This document shows, piece after piece, positions 36,471 through 44,261 of a stretch of DNA of 64,000 nucleotides (position 1 is its first letter; each line of letters opens with the position of its first letter). This DNA comes from Frondihabitans australicus (lineage in GTDB: Bacteria; Actinomycetota; Actinomycetes; Actinomycetales; Microbacteriaceae). The notes below the pieces were generated by a model. That model ran no database searches, was not told the origin of the DNA, and saw nothing but the letters and a program-made list of their open reading frames with translations. The stretch covers positions 372,001-436,000 of the forward strand of contig NZ_RBKS01000001.1 in assembly GCF_003634555.1 (NCBI RefSeq), read 5' to 3'. The position numbers were made by a program, and so were the translations under genes.

Positions 36471-36767
36471 TCATGCCCCGCGCCCGGTCTTCTGCTGGAG
36501 TCGTTCGATGTGCTCGCTCGCCTCGGCCTTGGTCATCTCGGCCGGGAGCTCTTCGCCGGCTTCGCGGGCCAGCGTGTCGAGGTAGCTCTTCTGCGCCGCC
36601 GTGATGGGTTCGTCGCCAGTGACCCAGTCCTCGGGGTCCTTCGACGCCGGATTGGCAGGATCGGGTGCGGACCCGCCGAGCGTCTCACCGGTCGGGACGT
36701 CATCGCTGTGAACGTCGGCGGTGGTCTCTTCGGCGGGGTCAGGCTGGCTGTAGGTCATGCCCGGCAC
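36471..36767 (-). CDS. DUF3072 domain protein
   Basis: A 98-residue protein with an acidic disordered first half. The DUF3072 motif is in the second half: Pro-Ile-Thr-Ala-Ala-Gln-Lys-Ser-Tyr-Leu-Asp-Thr-Leu-Ala-Arg-Glu-Ala-Gly, then Met-Thr-Lys-Ala-Glu-Ala-Ser-Glu. It resembles a small SAP-like helical hairpin. An alternative start three codons later (36758) is possible. The function is unknown. Confidence 0.8.
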   Translation of the reverse strand: MPGMTYSQPDPAEETTADVHSDDVPTGETLGGSAPDPANPASKDPEDWVTGDEPITAAQKSYLDTLAREAGEELPAEMTKAEASEHIERLQQKTGRGA

Positions 36768-36819
36768 CGTACGCTCCAGCGACCGACCCGCCCGGCGCTT
36801 GTACCCCTGGGCGGTGGGA

Positions 36820-37605
36820 TCAGTGCAGCAGAGAGACCGCCCGCGAGATGACGAGGCCCAGCAGGATGAACCCGCTGGCCGACTCCAGCGCCATGAGCGC
36901 CTTCGCGCGGGTGGTGAGGGGCATCGTGTCCGTGGGGCTGAACGCCATCGAGTTGGTCAGCGACAGGTAGAAGTAGTCGAAGTACGACGCGACCCAGCCG
37001 GTCTTGTCGGCGGAGCCCGAGGCGACCTCTTCGACCGCGTCGGCGTCTTCGTCCTGCGGGAACCGGAAGTCGGCGACGGGCATGTTGCGGCGTGCGACGT
37101 GCCGCCGGGTGACCGGCCCGCCGCGGTCGAGCTCCCAGTAGACGAGCGCGAACGCGATGATGCCGGTGAGCCAGACCTGGAGGGCCGCGAGCAGGAGCCG
37201 CGGCCCGTCGCCCGACGACCCGGTCACGAGCAGCACGACGAGCTGCACCAGGGCGGCCGTGTTCGCGGCCGCGAGCAGGAACGCCTGCCCCGACGACACG
37301 TATTTCGACCACCGCGTCTCGCGGTGCAGCCGCTGCGGGTTGACGATGAGCAGCGGGATCAGCAGGAGCAGGCCGACACCGGCGACCGTGTACCGCACCG
37401 GGGCGAAGAAGGTGCTGGGCAGCGTGACGTAGAGCGCGAGGGCGACGAGGAGCGCGACGATCGCGGGCAGGCGATGCTCGTCGCGGTGGCGCTGGAGTCC
37501 GAGCGACGCGACGCGGCTCCTGCGCGCGCTGGTCGCCGCACCGCGGTTGGCGTTGACGGCGCGGGGCGCGACGCCGCGCCGACTGGCACCCCGCGGTCTC
37601 GACAC
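36820..37605 (-). CDS. DUF1345 membrane protein
   Basis: A 261-residue protein with a basic N-terminus and about five membrane segments. The DUF1345 signature is near the end: Ser-Tyr-Phe-Asp-Tyr-Phe-Tyr-Leu-Ser-Leu-Thr-Asn-Ser-Met-Ala-Phe-Ser-Pro-Thr-Asp-Thr, which resembles the pore region of two-helix potassium channels. I chose the GTG at 37605. The function is unproven; a channel-like role is possible. Confidence 0.85.
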   Translation of the reverse strand: MSRPRGASRRGVAPRAVNANRGAATSARRSRVASLGLQRHRDEHRLPAIVALLVALALYVTLPSTFFAPVRYTVAGVGLLLLIPLLIVNPQRLHRETRWSKYVSSGQAFLLAAANTAALVQLVVLLVTGSSGDGPRLLLAALQVWLTGIIAFALVYWELDRGGPVTRRHVARRNMPVADFRFPQDEDADAVEEVASGSADKTGWVASYFDYFYLSLTNSMAFSPTDTMPLTTRAKALMALESASGFILLGLVISRAVSLLH

Positions 37606-37807
37606 CAGGTCAGTCTGCCGCGGCGATGCTCCGAGCGGGTACAGGCGCGCACCCGCTCTCGACTCCAGCGGGGCGCGCAGGGGCGTGACCTGTCGACCGG
37701 ATGGGGCACATCGCAAGTGAACCTGTGCTCGACATATCTGGCCGAGGGGATAGTCGGGAGCAGGTCGGTATCGCGCCGCACCTGCACGACCTCACCCGAA
37801 GGACACC

Positions 37808-38320
37808 ATGTTCGAACACTTCGAGACACCCGAACAGATCTTCAGCTTCAAGCTCGGCGCCGCTCTCACCATGGAGAAGGACACCCTCGACATGTTGGCG
37901 GAGTTGGAGGCGACCACGTCCCGCCCGGAGCTGAAGCAGCTGTTCAGCGAGCACGCCGCCGAAACGCGTCAGCAGATCGCGAACATCGAGAAATCGTTCG
38001 AGCTCCTCGGCGAAGAGATCGTCGAGCAGCCCTCACCTACGACGAAGGGGCTCGCGAAAGAAGGAAGCGCGGGGATCAAGAAGACGGACGCGAGCATCGT
38101 CGACGCGATCCTGCTCTCCGGTGCCGTCGAGACGGAGCACTACGAGATCGCCGTGTACGAGGTGCTCGTCACGAACGCCGAGGCTCGCGGCGCGTCCGAG
38201 GTCGCGGCTCTGCTGACCGAGAACCTGAAGCAGGAGGAGGCGGCGTTGGACAAGGTCAAGGCTGCGGCGAAGACCATCTCGACCGAGGGCATCGCCTACC
38301 CGGTCGCAGCCGGCAGCTAG
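37808..38320 (+). CDS. DUF892 (YciE/YciF-like) ferritin-fold protein
   Basis: A 170-residue all-helical protein of the DUF892 family, which folds like a ferritin-type di-iron helical bundle and is induced by stress in enterobacteria. Glu and His residues expected to bind metal are present (Glu-Lys-Asp-Thr-Leu, Glu-His-Ala-Ala-Glu-Thr, Glu-Thr-Glu-His-Tyr-Glu). The ATG at 37808 begins Met-Phe-Glu-His-Phe-Glu-Thr-Pro-Glu. It likely helps in stress or iron handling. Confidence 0.85.
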   Translation: MFEHFETPEQIFSFKLGAALTMEKDTLDMLAELEATTSRPELKQLFSEHAAETRQQIANIEKSFELLGEEIVEQPSPTTKGLAKEGSAGIKKTDASIVDAILLSGAVETEHYEIAVYEVLVTNAEARGASEVAALLTENLKQEEAALDKVKAAAKTISTEGIAYPVAAGS

Positions 38321-38333
38321 TTCGACCCCGGCG

Positions 38334-38366
38334 GACGGCGAGGTCGGAGTCGCCGGCCTCGCCGTC
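38334..38366 (+). terminator. Stem-loop after the DUF892 gene
   Basis: A perfect ten-bp stem (38334-38343 with 38357-38366) with a 13-base loop, 14 bases after the stop and followed by TCTC. Confidence 0.65.
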
Positions 38367-38412
38367 TCTCGCTTTCACGATGCGCAACCGATGCGCGTCA
38401 GCACCGAACAGA

Positions 38413-38428
38413 CGTTGCGGTTGCAACG
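38413..38428 (+). promoter_or_regulatory. Dyad before the alpha/beta hydrolase gene
   Basis: CGTTGC-GGTT-GCAACG is a perfect six-bp dyad ending 15 bases before the ATG at 38444, close to the GGAG ribosome-binding site. It could be an operator or a small RNA hairpin. Confidence 0.35.
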
Positions 38429-38443
38429 CAGAACTGGAGCATC

Positions 38444-39280
38444 ATGCCCGAGATCACCGCCCACCACGGCCTGTTCCGCAACACCGACCTGCACGTCGAC
38501 GACACCGGCGGAGACGGTCGTCCGATCGTCTTGATCCACGGCTGGCCGCTCTCGGGCGAATCGTGGAGGCTGCAGGTGCCGGTGTTCGTGGAGGCCGGCT
38601 ATCGGGTCGTCACCTACGACCGGCGCGGCTTCGGGCGCAGCGACAAGCCGAAGACCGGATACGACTACGACCACCTCACCGACGATCTGCACGCCATCGT
38701 CGAGGCTCTCGACCTGACCGATGTGACGTTGGTCGGATTCTCGATGGGCGGTGGCGAGGTGGCCCGCTGGTTCGGCAGATTCGGCACCGAGCGGCTTCGC
38801 AGCGTCGTGTTCGCGTCCGGTGTGCCGCCCTACCTGATGCAGGGATCCGGAAACCCCGACGGCCCGCTGACGAAGGCGCAGGCCGCCGAGATGACCGCCG
38901 CCCTCACAAAAGACGAAGACGCGTTCTACGACGACTTCATCACCCAGTTCTATTCGGTCGACGGGGTGCTGAAAGTCACCGAGGAAGACCGGCAGGAGGC
39001 CATCGCCCTGGCGAAGCAGGCGTCGAAGGTCGCCGCTCTGGAGGCGATGGCAGCGTTCGCGACCACGGACTTCCGCGACGACCTCGCCAAGGTGACCGTG
39101 CCGACCCTGGTCATCCACGGCGACAGCGACGGCGTCGTCCCCCTCGAGGGCTCGGGCGCGCGTACGCACGCAGCGATCGCCGGGTCGGAGCTGTACGTCG
39201 TCAAGGGCGCCCCGCACGGCGTCACCGTCAGCAACACCGAGGAATGGAACCGCGCCGTCCTGGAGTTCCTCGGCAGATAG
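38444..39280 (+). CDS. Alpha/beta hydrolase, non-heme chloroperoxidase-like
   Basis: A 278-residue alpha/beta hydrolase of the cofactor-free haloperoxidase/esterase type. The oxyanion segment His-Gly-Trp-Pro-Leu-Ser is near 32-37, the nucleophile elbow Gly-Phe-Ser-Met-Gly-Gly-Gly near 98-104 with the catalytic Ser, and a C-terminal Gly-Ala-Pro-His-Gly provides the His. Such enzymes hydrolyse esters and show perhydrolase activity. The physiological substrate is unknown. Confidence 0.9.
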   Translation: MPEITAHHGLFRNTDLHVDDTGGDGRPIVLIHGWPLSGESWRLQVPVFVEAGYRVVTYDRRGFGRSDKPKTGYDYDHLTDDLHAIVEALDLTDVTLVGFSMGGGEVARWFGRFGTERLRSVVFASGVPPYLMQGSGNPDGPLTKAQAAEMTAALTKDEDAFYDDFITQFYSVDGVLKVTEEDRQEAIALAKQASKVAALEAMAAFATTDFRDDLAKVTVPTLVIHGDSDGVVPLEGSGARTHAAIAGSELYVVKGAPHGVTVSNTEEWNRAVLEFLGR

Positions 39281-39543
39281 CGGAGAGTCATGAGCCTGCA
39301 TCCAAGCGACCAGTGCGCCTTTGGTGATCTCACTACGCGGTCTCCGACGAATGGGAACAGTTGTGACCACCAGGCTCAGTTCGCCTCCGCAGGGGCACGG
39401 CCGGAGGCATAGGGGCAGCGAGGTCACCGGTGTCGCGGATGTCGTAGGCCACTGCTCGGGTACAAGCGATGCGGGCTCTGTCAGCGACCCGCGCCTAGCG
39501 TGAAGCGACGTCACGGCAACCGCCGCCCATCACGAGGAGTCAT
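39281..39543. other. Intergenic region upstream of the SDR cassette
   Basis: No gene is visible. Near its end TAGCGT (about 39496-39501) could be the -10 box of the SDR gene, which has a GAGGAG ribosome-binding site. Confidence 0.4.
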
Positions 39544-40545
39544 ATGCCTGCCAGGATCGCCGTCGTCACCGGAGGGACCGCGGGTCTCGGCCGCGCCACC
39601 GTGCGCGAGCTCGCCCACCGGGGGTGGGATGTCGCGATCCTGGCCCGTGGGGAGAACGGCCTGCAGGGTGCTGCGGCCGACGTGATGCGCGAGGGGCGTC
39701 GGGCGCTGCCGCTGTCGGTCGACGTCGCCGACAACGCCGCGGTCGAGGCGGCCGCGGCCCGCATCGAGGAGGAGCTGGGCGAGATCGACCTGTGGGTGAA
39801 CGATGCCATGGTCGGCATCTTCGGAGAGTTCCTCACGACCGACCCGGACGACTTCCAGCGGGCCACCCAGGTCACCTACTTCGGCTTCGTGAACGGCACG
39901 CGCGCGGCGCTGAAGCGCATGGTGCCGCGCGATCGCGGCCACGTGATCCAGATAGGGTCGGCGCTGGCGCACCGGGGCATCCCGCTGCAGGCCGCCTACT
40001 GCGCGTCGAAGCACGCGATCACCGGGTTCACCGAGTCGGTGACGACCGAGCTGATCCACAACAGGAGCAGCGTGCGGATCTCGCAGGTCGACATGCCGGC
40101 GATGAACACGATCCAGTTCAACTGGGTGAAGTCGCAGCTGCCCGACCACCCGCAGCCGGTGCCGACGATCTTCCAGCCCGAGACCTGCGCCCGCGCCGTC
40201 GCCGATGTCGCCGACAAGCCGCGCCGTCGTAGCTGGATCGGCGAGCCGACCGTCATGACGGTGCTCGGCAACCGGTTCGTGGCCCCGTTCCTCGACGTGT
40301 ACCTGGCGAAGACCGGCTACTCGGGCCAGCAGGCGCCCGACAAGAAGGAGCCCATGCTCCCCACGAACCTCTACGAACCGGTGGCCGGAGACCACGGTGC
40401 CCGTGGCATCTTCAGCGACCAGGCGAAGGAGACGAGCCCGCAGATCTGGTACACGCAGCATCGCGCCGTGTCGTACGCCGCCGCGGTCGGTGCGGCCGCC
40501 GCCGGCGTGACCGCGCTGGTGGGAGCGTTCCGGAGGCGCGGGTGA
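39544..40545 (+). CDS. Short-chain dehydrogenase/reductase
   Basis: A 333-residue SDR. The cofactor motif Thr-Gly-Gly-Thr-Ala-Gly-Leu-Gly is at about 10-17, and the catalytic Tyr and Lys are in Ala-Tyr-Cys-Ala-Ser-Lys-His near 157-161, preceded by the Ser of Gly-Ser-Ala-Leu-Ala. It is longer than a classical SDR, with an extra C-terminal domain ending in a hydrophobic Ala-rich helix. It overlaps the next gene by four bases (GTGA), so it works with the FAD oxidoreductase. The substrate is unknown. Confidence 0.88.
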   Translation: MPARIAVVTGGTAGLGRATVRELAHRGWDVAILARGENGLQGAAADVMREGRRALPLSVDVADNAAVEAAAARIEEELGEIDLWVNDAMVGIFGEFLTTDPDDFQRATQVTYFGFVNGTRAALKRMVPRDRGHVIQIGSALAHRGIPLQAAYCASKHAITGFTESVTTELIHNRSSVRISQVDMPAMNTIQFNWVKSQLPDHPQPVPTIFQPETCARAVADVADKPRRRSWIGEPTVMTVLGNRFVAPFLDVYLAKTGYSGQQAPDKKEPMLPTNLYEPVAGDHGARGIFSDQAKETSPQIWYTQHRAVSYAAAVGAAAAGVTALVGAFRRRG

Positions 40546-41993
40546 CCGACGACGCCGTCGTGGTGGGTGCGGGGCCCAATGGGCTCGCCGCCGCCGTGAT
40601 CCTCGCCCGCGCCGGCCTCTCGGTGCGAGTGCTCGAGCGCAACGACACGATCGGCGGTGGTGCGCGGACCGCCGAGCTGACCCTGCCGGGTTTCCGCCAC
40701 GACGTGTGCTCGGCGGTGCACCCGATGGGCGCGGCCTCGGGATTCTTCCGGCGCTTCGAATTGGACCGCAGGATCCGCATGCTCCCCCCCGATCTCAGCT
40801 ACGCGCACCCCCTCGACGACGGCCGCGCGGGCCTGGCGTACCGCGATCTCCAGCAGACGGTGGTCGGCCTCGGCGTCGACGGCCGCTCGTACGAGGCGCT
40901 GCTCGGCGGCCTCGTCGACCGCGACGACCAGCTCGCGCAGTTCTCCCTGTCGACCCTGCTGCAGGTGCCTCGCCACCCGGCGACGATCGCCGCGTTCGGC
41001 CTGGCGATGCTCGACCAGGGCATGCCGTGGTGGAACGAGCGCTGGCACGGCGACGAGGCTCCCGCGATGCTCGCCGGCGTCATGGCGCATGCGATCCGCC
41101 CGCTGCCGAGCCTCTCCGCCTCCGCCGCCGGGCTGGCCCTCGCCGTTCACGCGCACGCTCGCGGCTGGCCGCTGCCCGCGGGTGGCAGCCAGTCGATCGT
41201 CGACGCGATGGCCGACGACATCCGCGCACACGGCGGCACGATCGAGACCGGTGTCGAGGTCACGAGCCTCGACGAGGTCGCAGGAGCCCGCGCAGTGATC
41301 CTCGACGTGACCGCCCGGGCGCTGGCCGTCCTCGGCGGCGATCGATGGCCCGCCTGGTACGCGCGGGCTCTCCGCCGGTTCCGCTACGGGAACGCCGCGT
41401 CGAAGGTCGACTTCGCCCTGTCGGAGCCGGTGCCGTGGCGGAACGCCGAGGTGCGGCGGTCTCCGACGGTCCACCTCGGCGGAGACCGGGCGGCGGTGGC
41501 GAGAGCCGAGCGTGAGGTCGCGCGGGGGCGTCACGCCGAGGAGCCGTTCGTGCTCGCCGTGCAGCCTGGGGCAGTCGACGAGTCGCGTGCTCCTGCGGGC
41601 AAGGCGGTGCTGTGGACCTACAGTCATGTGCCCCGCGACTCCGACATCGATCAGACCGAGGTGATCGCCTCGCAGATCGAGCGCTACGCGCCCGGGTTCC
41701 GCGACACGATCCTGGCGTCGTCGCACCGCACGGCGAGAGACCTCGAGAATTACGACCCGAACTACATCGGCGGCGACATCGCCTCGGGGGCACCGAGCGT
41801 GAAGCAGCTCATCGCCCGACCGGTGGTCGACACCGACCCGTGGCGCACCCCGATCAAGGGCGTCTATCTGGGGTCGTCGTCGACGCCGCCCGGGCCGAGC
41901 GTGCACGGGCTCGGCGGGGCGTACGCCGCCCGCAGCGCCCTCCGACACGAGTTCGGCATCACCGAGTTGCCGCACCTCGGCATCGACTCCTGA
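40542..41993 (+). CDS. Phytoene-desaturase-like FAD oxidoreductase
   Basis: A 483-residue flavoprotein of the phytoene desaturase/amine oxidase superfamily. The N-terminal [12 protein letters not shown] dinucleotide motif (about 6-17) and Ile-Gly-Gly-Gly-Ala-Arg-Thr bind FAD. The C-terminal [10 protein letters not shown] closes the site. There are no other carotenoid genes nearby, so carotenoid chemistry is not implied. GTG start overlapping the SDR gene. Confidence 0.88.
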   Translation: MTDDAVVVGAGPNGLAAAVILARAGLSVRVLERNDTIGGGARTAELTLPGFRHDVCSAVHPMGAASGFFRRFELDRRIRMLPPDLSYAHPLDDGRAGLAYRDLQQTVVGLGVDGRSYEALLGGLVDRDDQLAQFSLSTLLQVPRHPATIAAFGLAMLDQGMPWWNERWHGDEAPAMLAGVMAHAIRPLPSLSASAAGLALAVHAHARGWPLPAGGSQSIVDAMADDIRAHGGTIETGVEVTSLDEVAGARAVILDVTARALAVLGGDRWPAWYARALRRFRYGNAASKVDFALSEPVPWRNAEVRRSPTVHLGGDRAAVARAEREVARGRHAEEPFVLAVQPGAVDESRAPAGKAVLWTYSHVPRDSDIDQTEVIASQIERYAPGFRDTILASSHRTARDLENYDPNYIGGDIASGAPSVKQLIARPVVDTDPWRTPIKGVYLGSSSTPPGPSVHGLGGAYAARSALRHEFGITELPHLGIDS

Positions 41994-42042
41994 TCTCCAC
42001 TTTCATCACCAGCAACACCCGCATCCACTGAGAGGCACCGTC

Positions 42043-42486
42043 ATGGCCGTCCGCCACCGCTATATCGAGGCCTCACCCGAGGCGGTCTTCGCCGTCCTCG
42101 CCGACGGCTGGCTGTTCCCCAGCTGGGTGGTCGGAGCGTCTCGCATCCGCGAGGTGGAGGACTCGTGGCCGGCGCCCGACTCTCGCATCCATCACTCGTT
42201 CGGCGTGTGGCCGGTCGTCATCGACGACACGACGTCGATCGTCACCTGGGATGCGCCCCGCCACGCGGAGTTCATCGCGCGCGGCTGGCCGATCGGAGAG
42301 GCGCACGTGATCATCGACGCTCAGCCTCGAGGCAGCGGGTGCGTCGTGCGCATGGACGAGTACGCGTCGTCCGGGCCGGGCGTGCTCGTGCCCGAGCCCC
42401 TGATGGCGGCGGCCATCAAGATCCGCAACAAAGAGGCGCTGCAGCGGCTGGCGTGGCTCGCCGAAGGCGGTGCGGCGCACGGCTAG
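42043..42486 (+). CDS. SRPBCC (START-like) family protein
   Basis: A 147-residue helix-grip protein of the polyketide cyclase/dehydrase-like SRPBCC group: Ala-Ser-Pro-Glu-Ala-Val-Phe-Ala-Val-Leu-Ala near residues 10-20, and Trp-Val-Val-Gly-Ala-Ser. Such proteins bind hydrophobic ligands in a deep pocket. It follows the FAD oxidoreductase by about 50 bases and probably completes a three-gene unit for a lipid-like substrate. Confidence 0.85.
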   Translation: MAVRHRYIEASPEAVFAVLADGWLFPSWVVGASRIREVEDSWPAPDSRIHHSFGVWPVVIDDTTSIVTWDAPRHAEFIARGWPIGEAHVIIDAQPRGSGCVVRMDEYASSGPGVLVPEPLMAAAIKIRNKEALQRLAWLAEGGAAHG

Positions 42487-42504
42487 TGGCGAAGTGGGCC
42501 CGGT

Positions 42505-43410
42505 CTACTGTCTGATCTCCGGCGGGAGGCCGCCGTGCTTCGGGGCGACGTGACGAAGGATGCGGTCCCATTCGGTGGCGATGACGAGGTGACCCGCTTC
42601 GGGTACGGAGACCATCTCGGCTCCTGCGATCCGCGAGCCGTACCAGCGAGCCTGCTTCTCGTCGACGGAGTCGTCGGTCGCGCCGGTCACGATCAGCGTG
42701 TCGGCGGTGACGTCACCGACGCCCGAGTGCCAGGAGGAGTCCCGGAAGGCGATGAGGTCGCCTGCGACGCCGAGGGATCCCTGCGTAGCCGCCTCGGCGA
42801 CCGATCGCTCGAGGCGATGGCGAAGACCGGCGTTGGTGTCGTAGGCGGGGTCGTCGTCGGCGATGCCCACTGAAGACAGGTCTGCCCATCCGGTGTCGGC
42901 GATCTCCGTGGCGACGGCTTCGACGGAGTGGCCGGGTCGCGCGCGGAGCGCCTCGACGAGACCGGAGTGACGTTCGTCGCGGCCGGCGTGGTGTGGGGCA
43001 CGCGGTGCCACGAGGGCGAGCCGATCGACCAGCTCGGGGTGACGAGCGGCGAGGGCCGCGGCGAATTCAGCGCCCGCGCCCCAGCCGATCACGCCGATCT
43101 TGCCGAAGTCGGCCTTGCTGACCTCGTCGGCCACGGTCTCGGCGGTCTGGATGTACTCGGCGACGTCGTCGGTGCGTCCGTCGATCGACGGCGCCTCGCC
43201 GAGCGGCAGCACGGCGGACGACCCGTAGCCGGGCCGGTCGAGGGTGATGAGCCTGACACCCCAGGTATCGGTGATCAGGGGGTCGGGATCGAACGCCCCC
43301 GCCATGCCAGTCGGCAGGCAGAAGACGACGAGTCGCCTCGCCAGAGCGTCACCCGATGCCGAGAATGCGACGCCGCGGCCGGAAGAGAGTGCGAAGATGC
43401 GATCGGCCAT
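42505..43410 (-). CDS. Alpha/beta hydrolase-fold protein lacking the catalytic serine
   Basis: A 301-residue alpha/beta hydrolase fold. The nucleophile elbow, normally Gly-x-Ser-x-Gly, reads Gly-Trp-Gly-Ala-Gly near residues 109-113, so the Ser is Gly. The Asp-Arg-Pro-Gly-Tyr-Gly-Ser segment near 77 and a late Ala-Gly-His-Leu are intact. It is therefore probably not a classical hydrolase; it may bind a ligand or be a decayed enzyme. Convergent with the SRPBCC gene. Confidence 0.8.
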   Translation of the reverse strand: MADRIFALSSGRGVAFSASGDALARRLVVFCLPTGMAGAFDPDPLITDTWGVRLITLDRPGYGSSAVLPLGEAPSIDGRTDDVAEYIQTAETVADEVSKADFGKIGVIGWGAGAEFAAALAARHPELVDRLALVAPRAPHHAGRDERHSGLVEALRARPGHSVEAVATEIADTGWADLSSVGIADDDPAYDTNAGLRHRLERSVAEAATQGSLGVAGDLIAFRDSSWHSGVGDVTADTLIVTGATDDSVDEKQARWYGSRIAGAEMVSVPEAGHLVIATEWDRILRHVAPKHGGLPPEIRQ

Positions 43411-43651
43411 GCGGACGACGGTAGGCCGACATCGGCGTGTGCTGCCTGTGCTTGTACCCGGAGTGCGATGAAGATCGTCGGCGGGACCGCAAGGCGCGGT
43501 CGCAACCGGTGAAAACGTGTTTCAGCGTCTCCAGCCAGAAGGTCCTCAACGCCCTCTGCTGTCGCACGTCATTCAGGTGCCGCCAAGGCGTCGGGAACGC
43601 CACCGAGGATCCTCAGCAGGACAGCGACACGACGTCGGGAGGTGAACCCGA

Positions 43652-43888
43652 ATGAGCGACCCCAAGCCCGCGAGCAACCCGGCACCGGACGTCGATCCTG
43701 ACACCGGTACGGAGCCCGACGGCACCCCGGTGGAGAATCCCTCCGGTCACGGCGAACTGCGCCCGCGGCCTGACAGTTGTACCCCGAACACACGAAAGCG
43801 CGGGAACCCTGACGGGTTTCCGCGCTTCTGCTTTGTACGCCCGGCAGGTCAGGCCGGGGTGGTCGCGCTAGGCCGGGGATGTCTCTGA
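43652..43888 (+). CDS. Small hypothetical protein with a likely aberrant C-terminus
   Basis: A 78-residue frame. Residues 1-34 (Asp/Pro-rich, with Gly-Thr-Glu-Pro-Asp-Gly-Thr-Pro-Val-Glu-Asn-Pro-Ser-Gly) resemble a short acidic protein seen in Microbacteriaceae, which normally ends about there. The remaining residues read through a terminator-like hairpin and have Arg/Cys-rich shadow composition, so the natural stop was probably lost. A GGGAGGTG ribosome-binding site precedes the ATG. The function is unknown. Confidence 0.5.
   Translation: MSDPKPASNPAPDVDPDTGTEPDGTPVENPSGHGELRPRPDSCTPNTRKRGNPDGFPRFCFVRPAGQAGVVALGRGCL
43796..43827 (+). terminator. Terminator-like stem-loop
   Basis: A 14-bp stem with one G-T wobble (43796-43809 with 43814-43827), four-base loop, followed by CTGCTTTG. 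It falls inside the extended frame of the small hypothetical gene. Confidence 0.65.
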
Positions 43889-43899
43889 TCGAGCGCAGG

Positions 43900-44082
43900 A
43901 TCGGGGTCGCCCTCGGTTCGGCCACGGCGATCGCCGACTCGAAGCAGACGCTGATCTGCACCTACCTGTCGGCCTCGGTGCTGCTCGGCCTGCTGCTGAA
44001 CACGCTCGCCGGGTGGTGGTGGGCCGACCCCGTCGCCGCACTCGTCATCGTGTACTTCGCGGTGCGCGAGGGCATCGAGGCG
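43900..44082 (+). pseudogene. Remnant of a cation diffusion facilitator transporter
   Basis: About 61 codons match the C-terminal membrane part of a CDF-type cation transporter: Ala-Leu-Gly-Ser-Ala-Thr-Ala-Ile-Ala-Asp-Ser-Lys-Gln-Thr, then a hydrophobic helix and Trp-Trp-Trp-Ala-Asp-Pro-Val-Ala-Ala-Leu. The N-terminal three-quarters of the gene is missing and the sequence after Arg-Glu-Gly-Ile-Glu-Ala is unrelated. It is a deletion remnant next to the truncated small gene. Confidence 0.75.
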
Positions 44083-44185
44083 GCGTCAGCGCGCGTCACC
44101 GTTGCGATTCATGACGAGAAACGTCTTGCGACGGCACATTTCGTCGCGCGGCGAAACGGTCGGTTCGGCGTGCTCGGCGTCTCCC

Positions 44186-44191
44186 TACGCT
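44186..44191 (+). promoter_or_regulatory. Predicted -10 box of the substrate-binding protein gene
   Basis: TACGCT about 71 bases before the GTG at 44262. The gene also has an AAGGAGG ribosome-binding site. Confidence 0.35.
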
Positions 44192-44261
44192 GGCCTCCTC
44201 CGGTCGATGCGACTGCACCCGCAGCACAGCGTCTCGATCGGCCGACCCGCAAGGAGGCCCC

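Noticed and set aside
40542-41993. A carotenoid biosynthesis locus
   Set aside because: Only the FAD fold is shared with phytoene desaturase; no crtB, crtE or lycopene genes are present.
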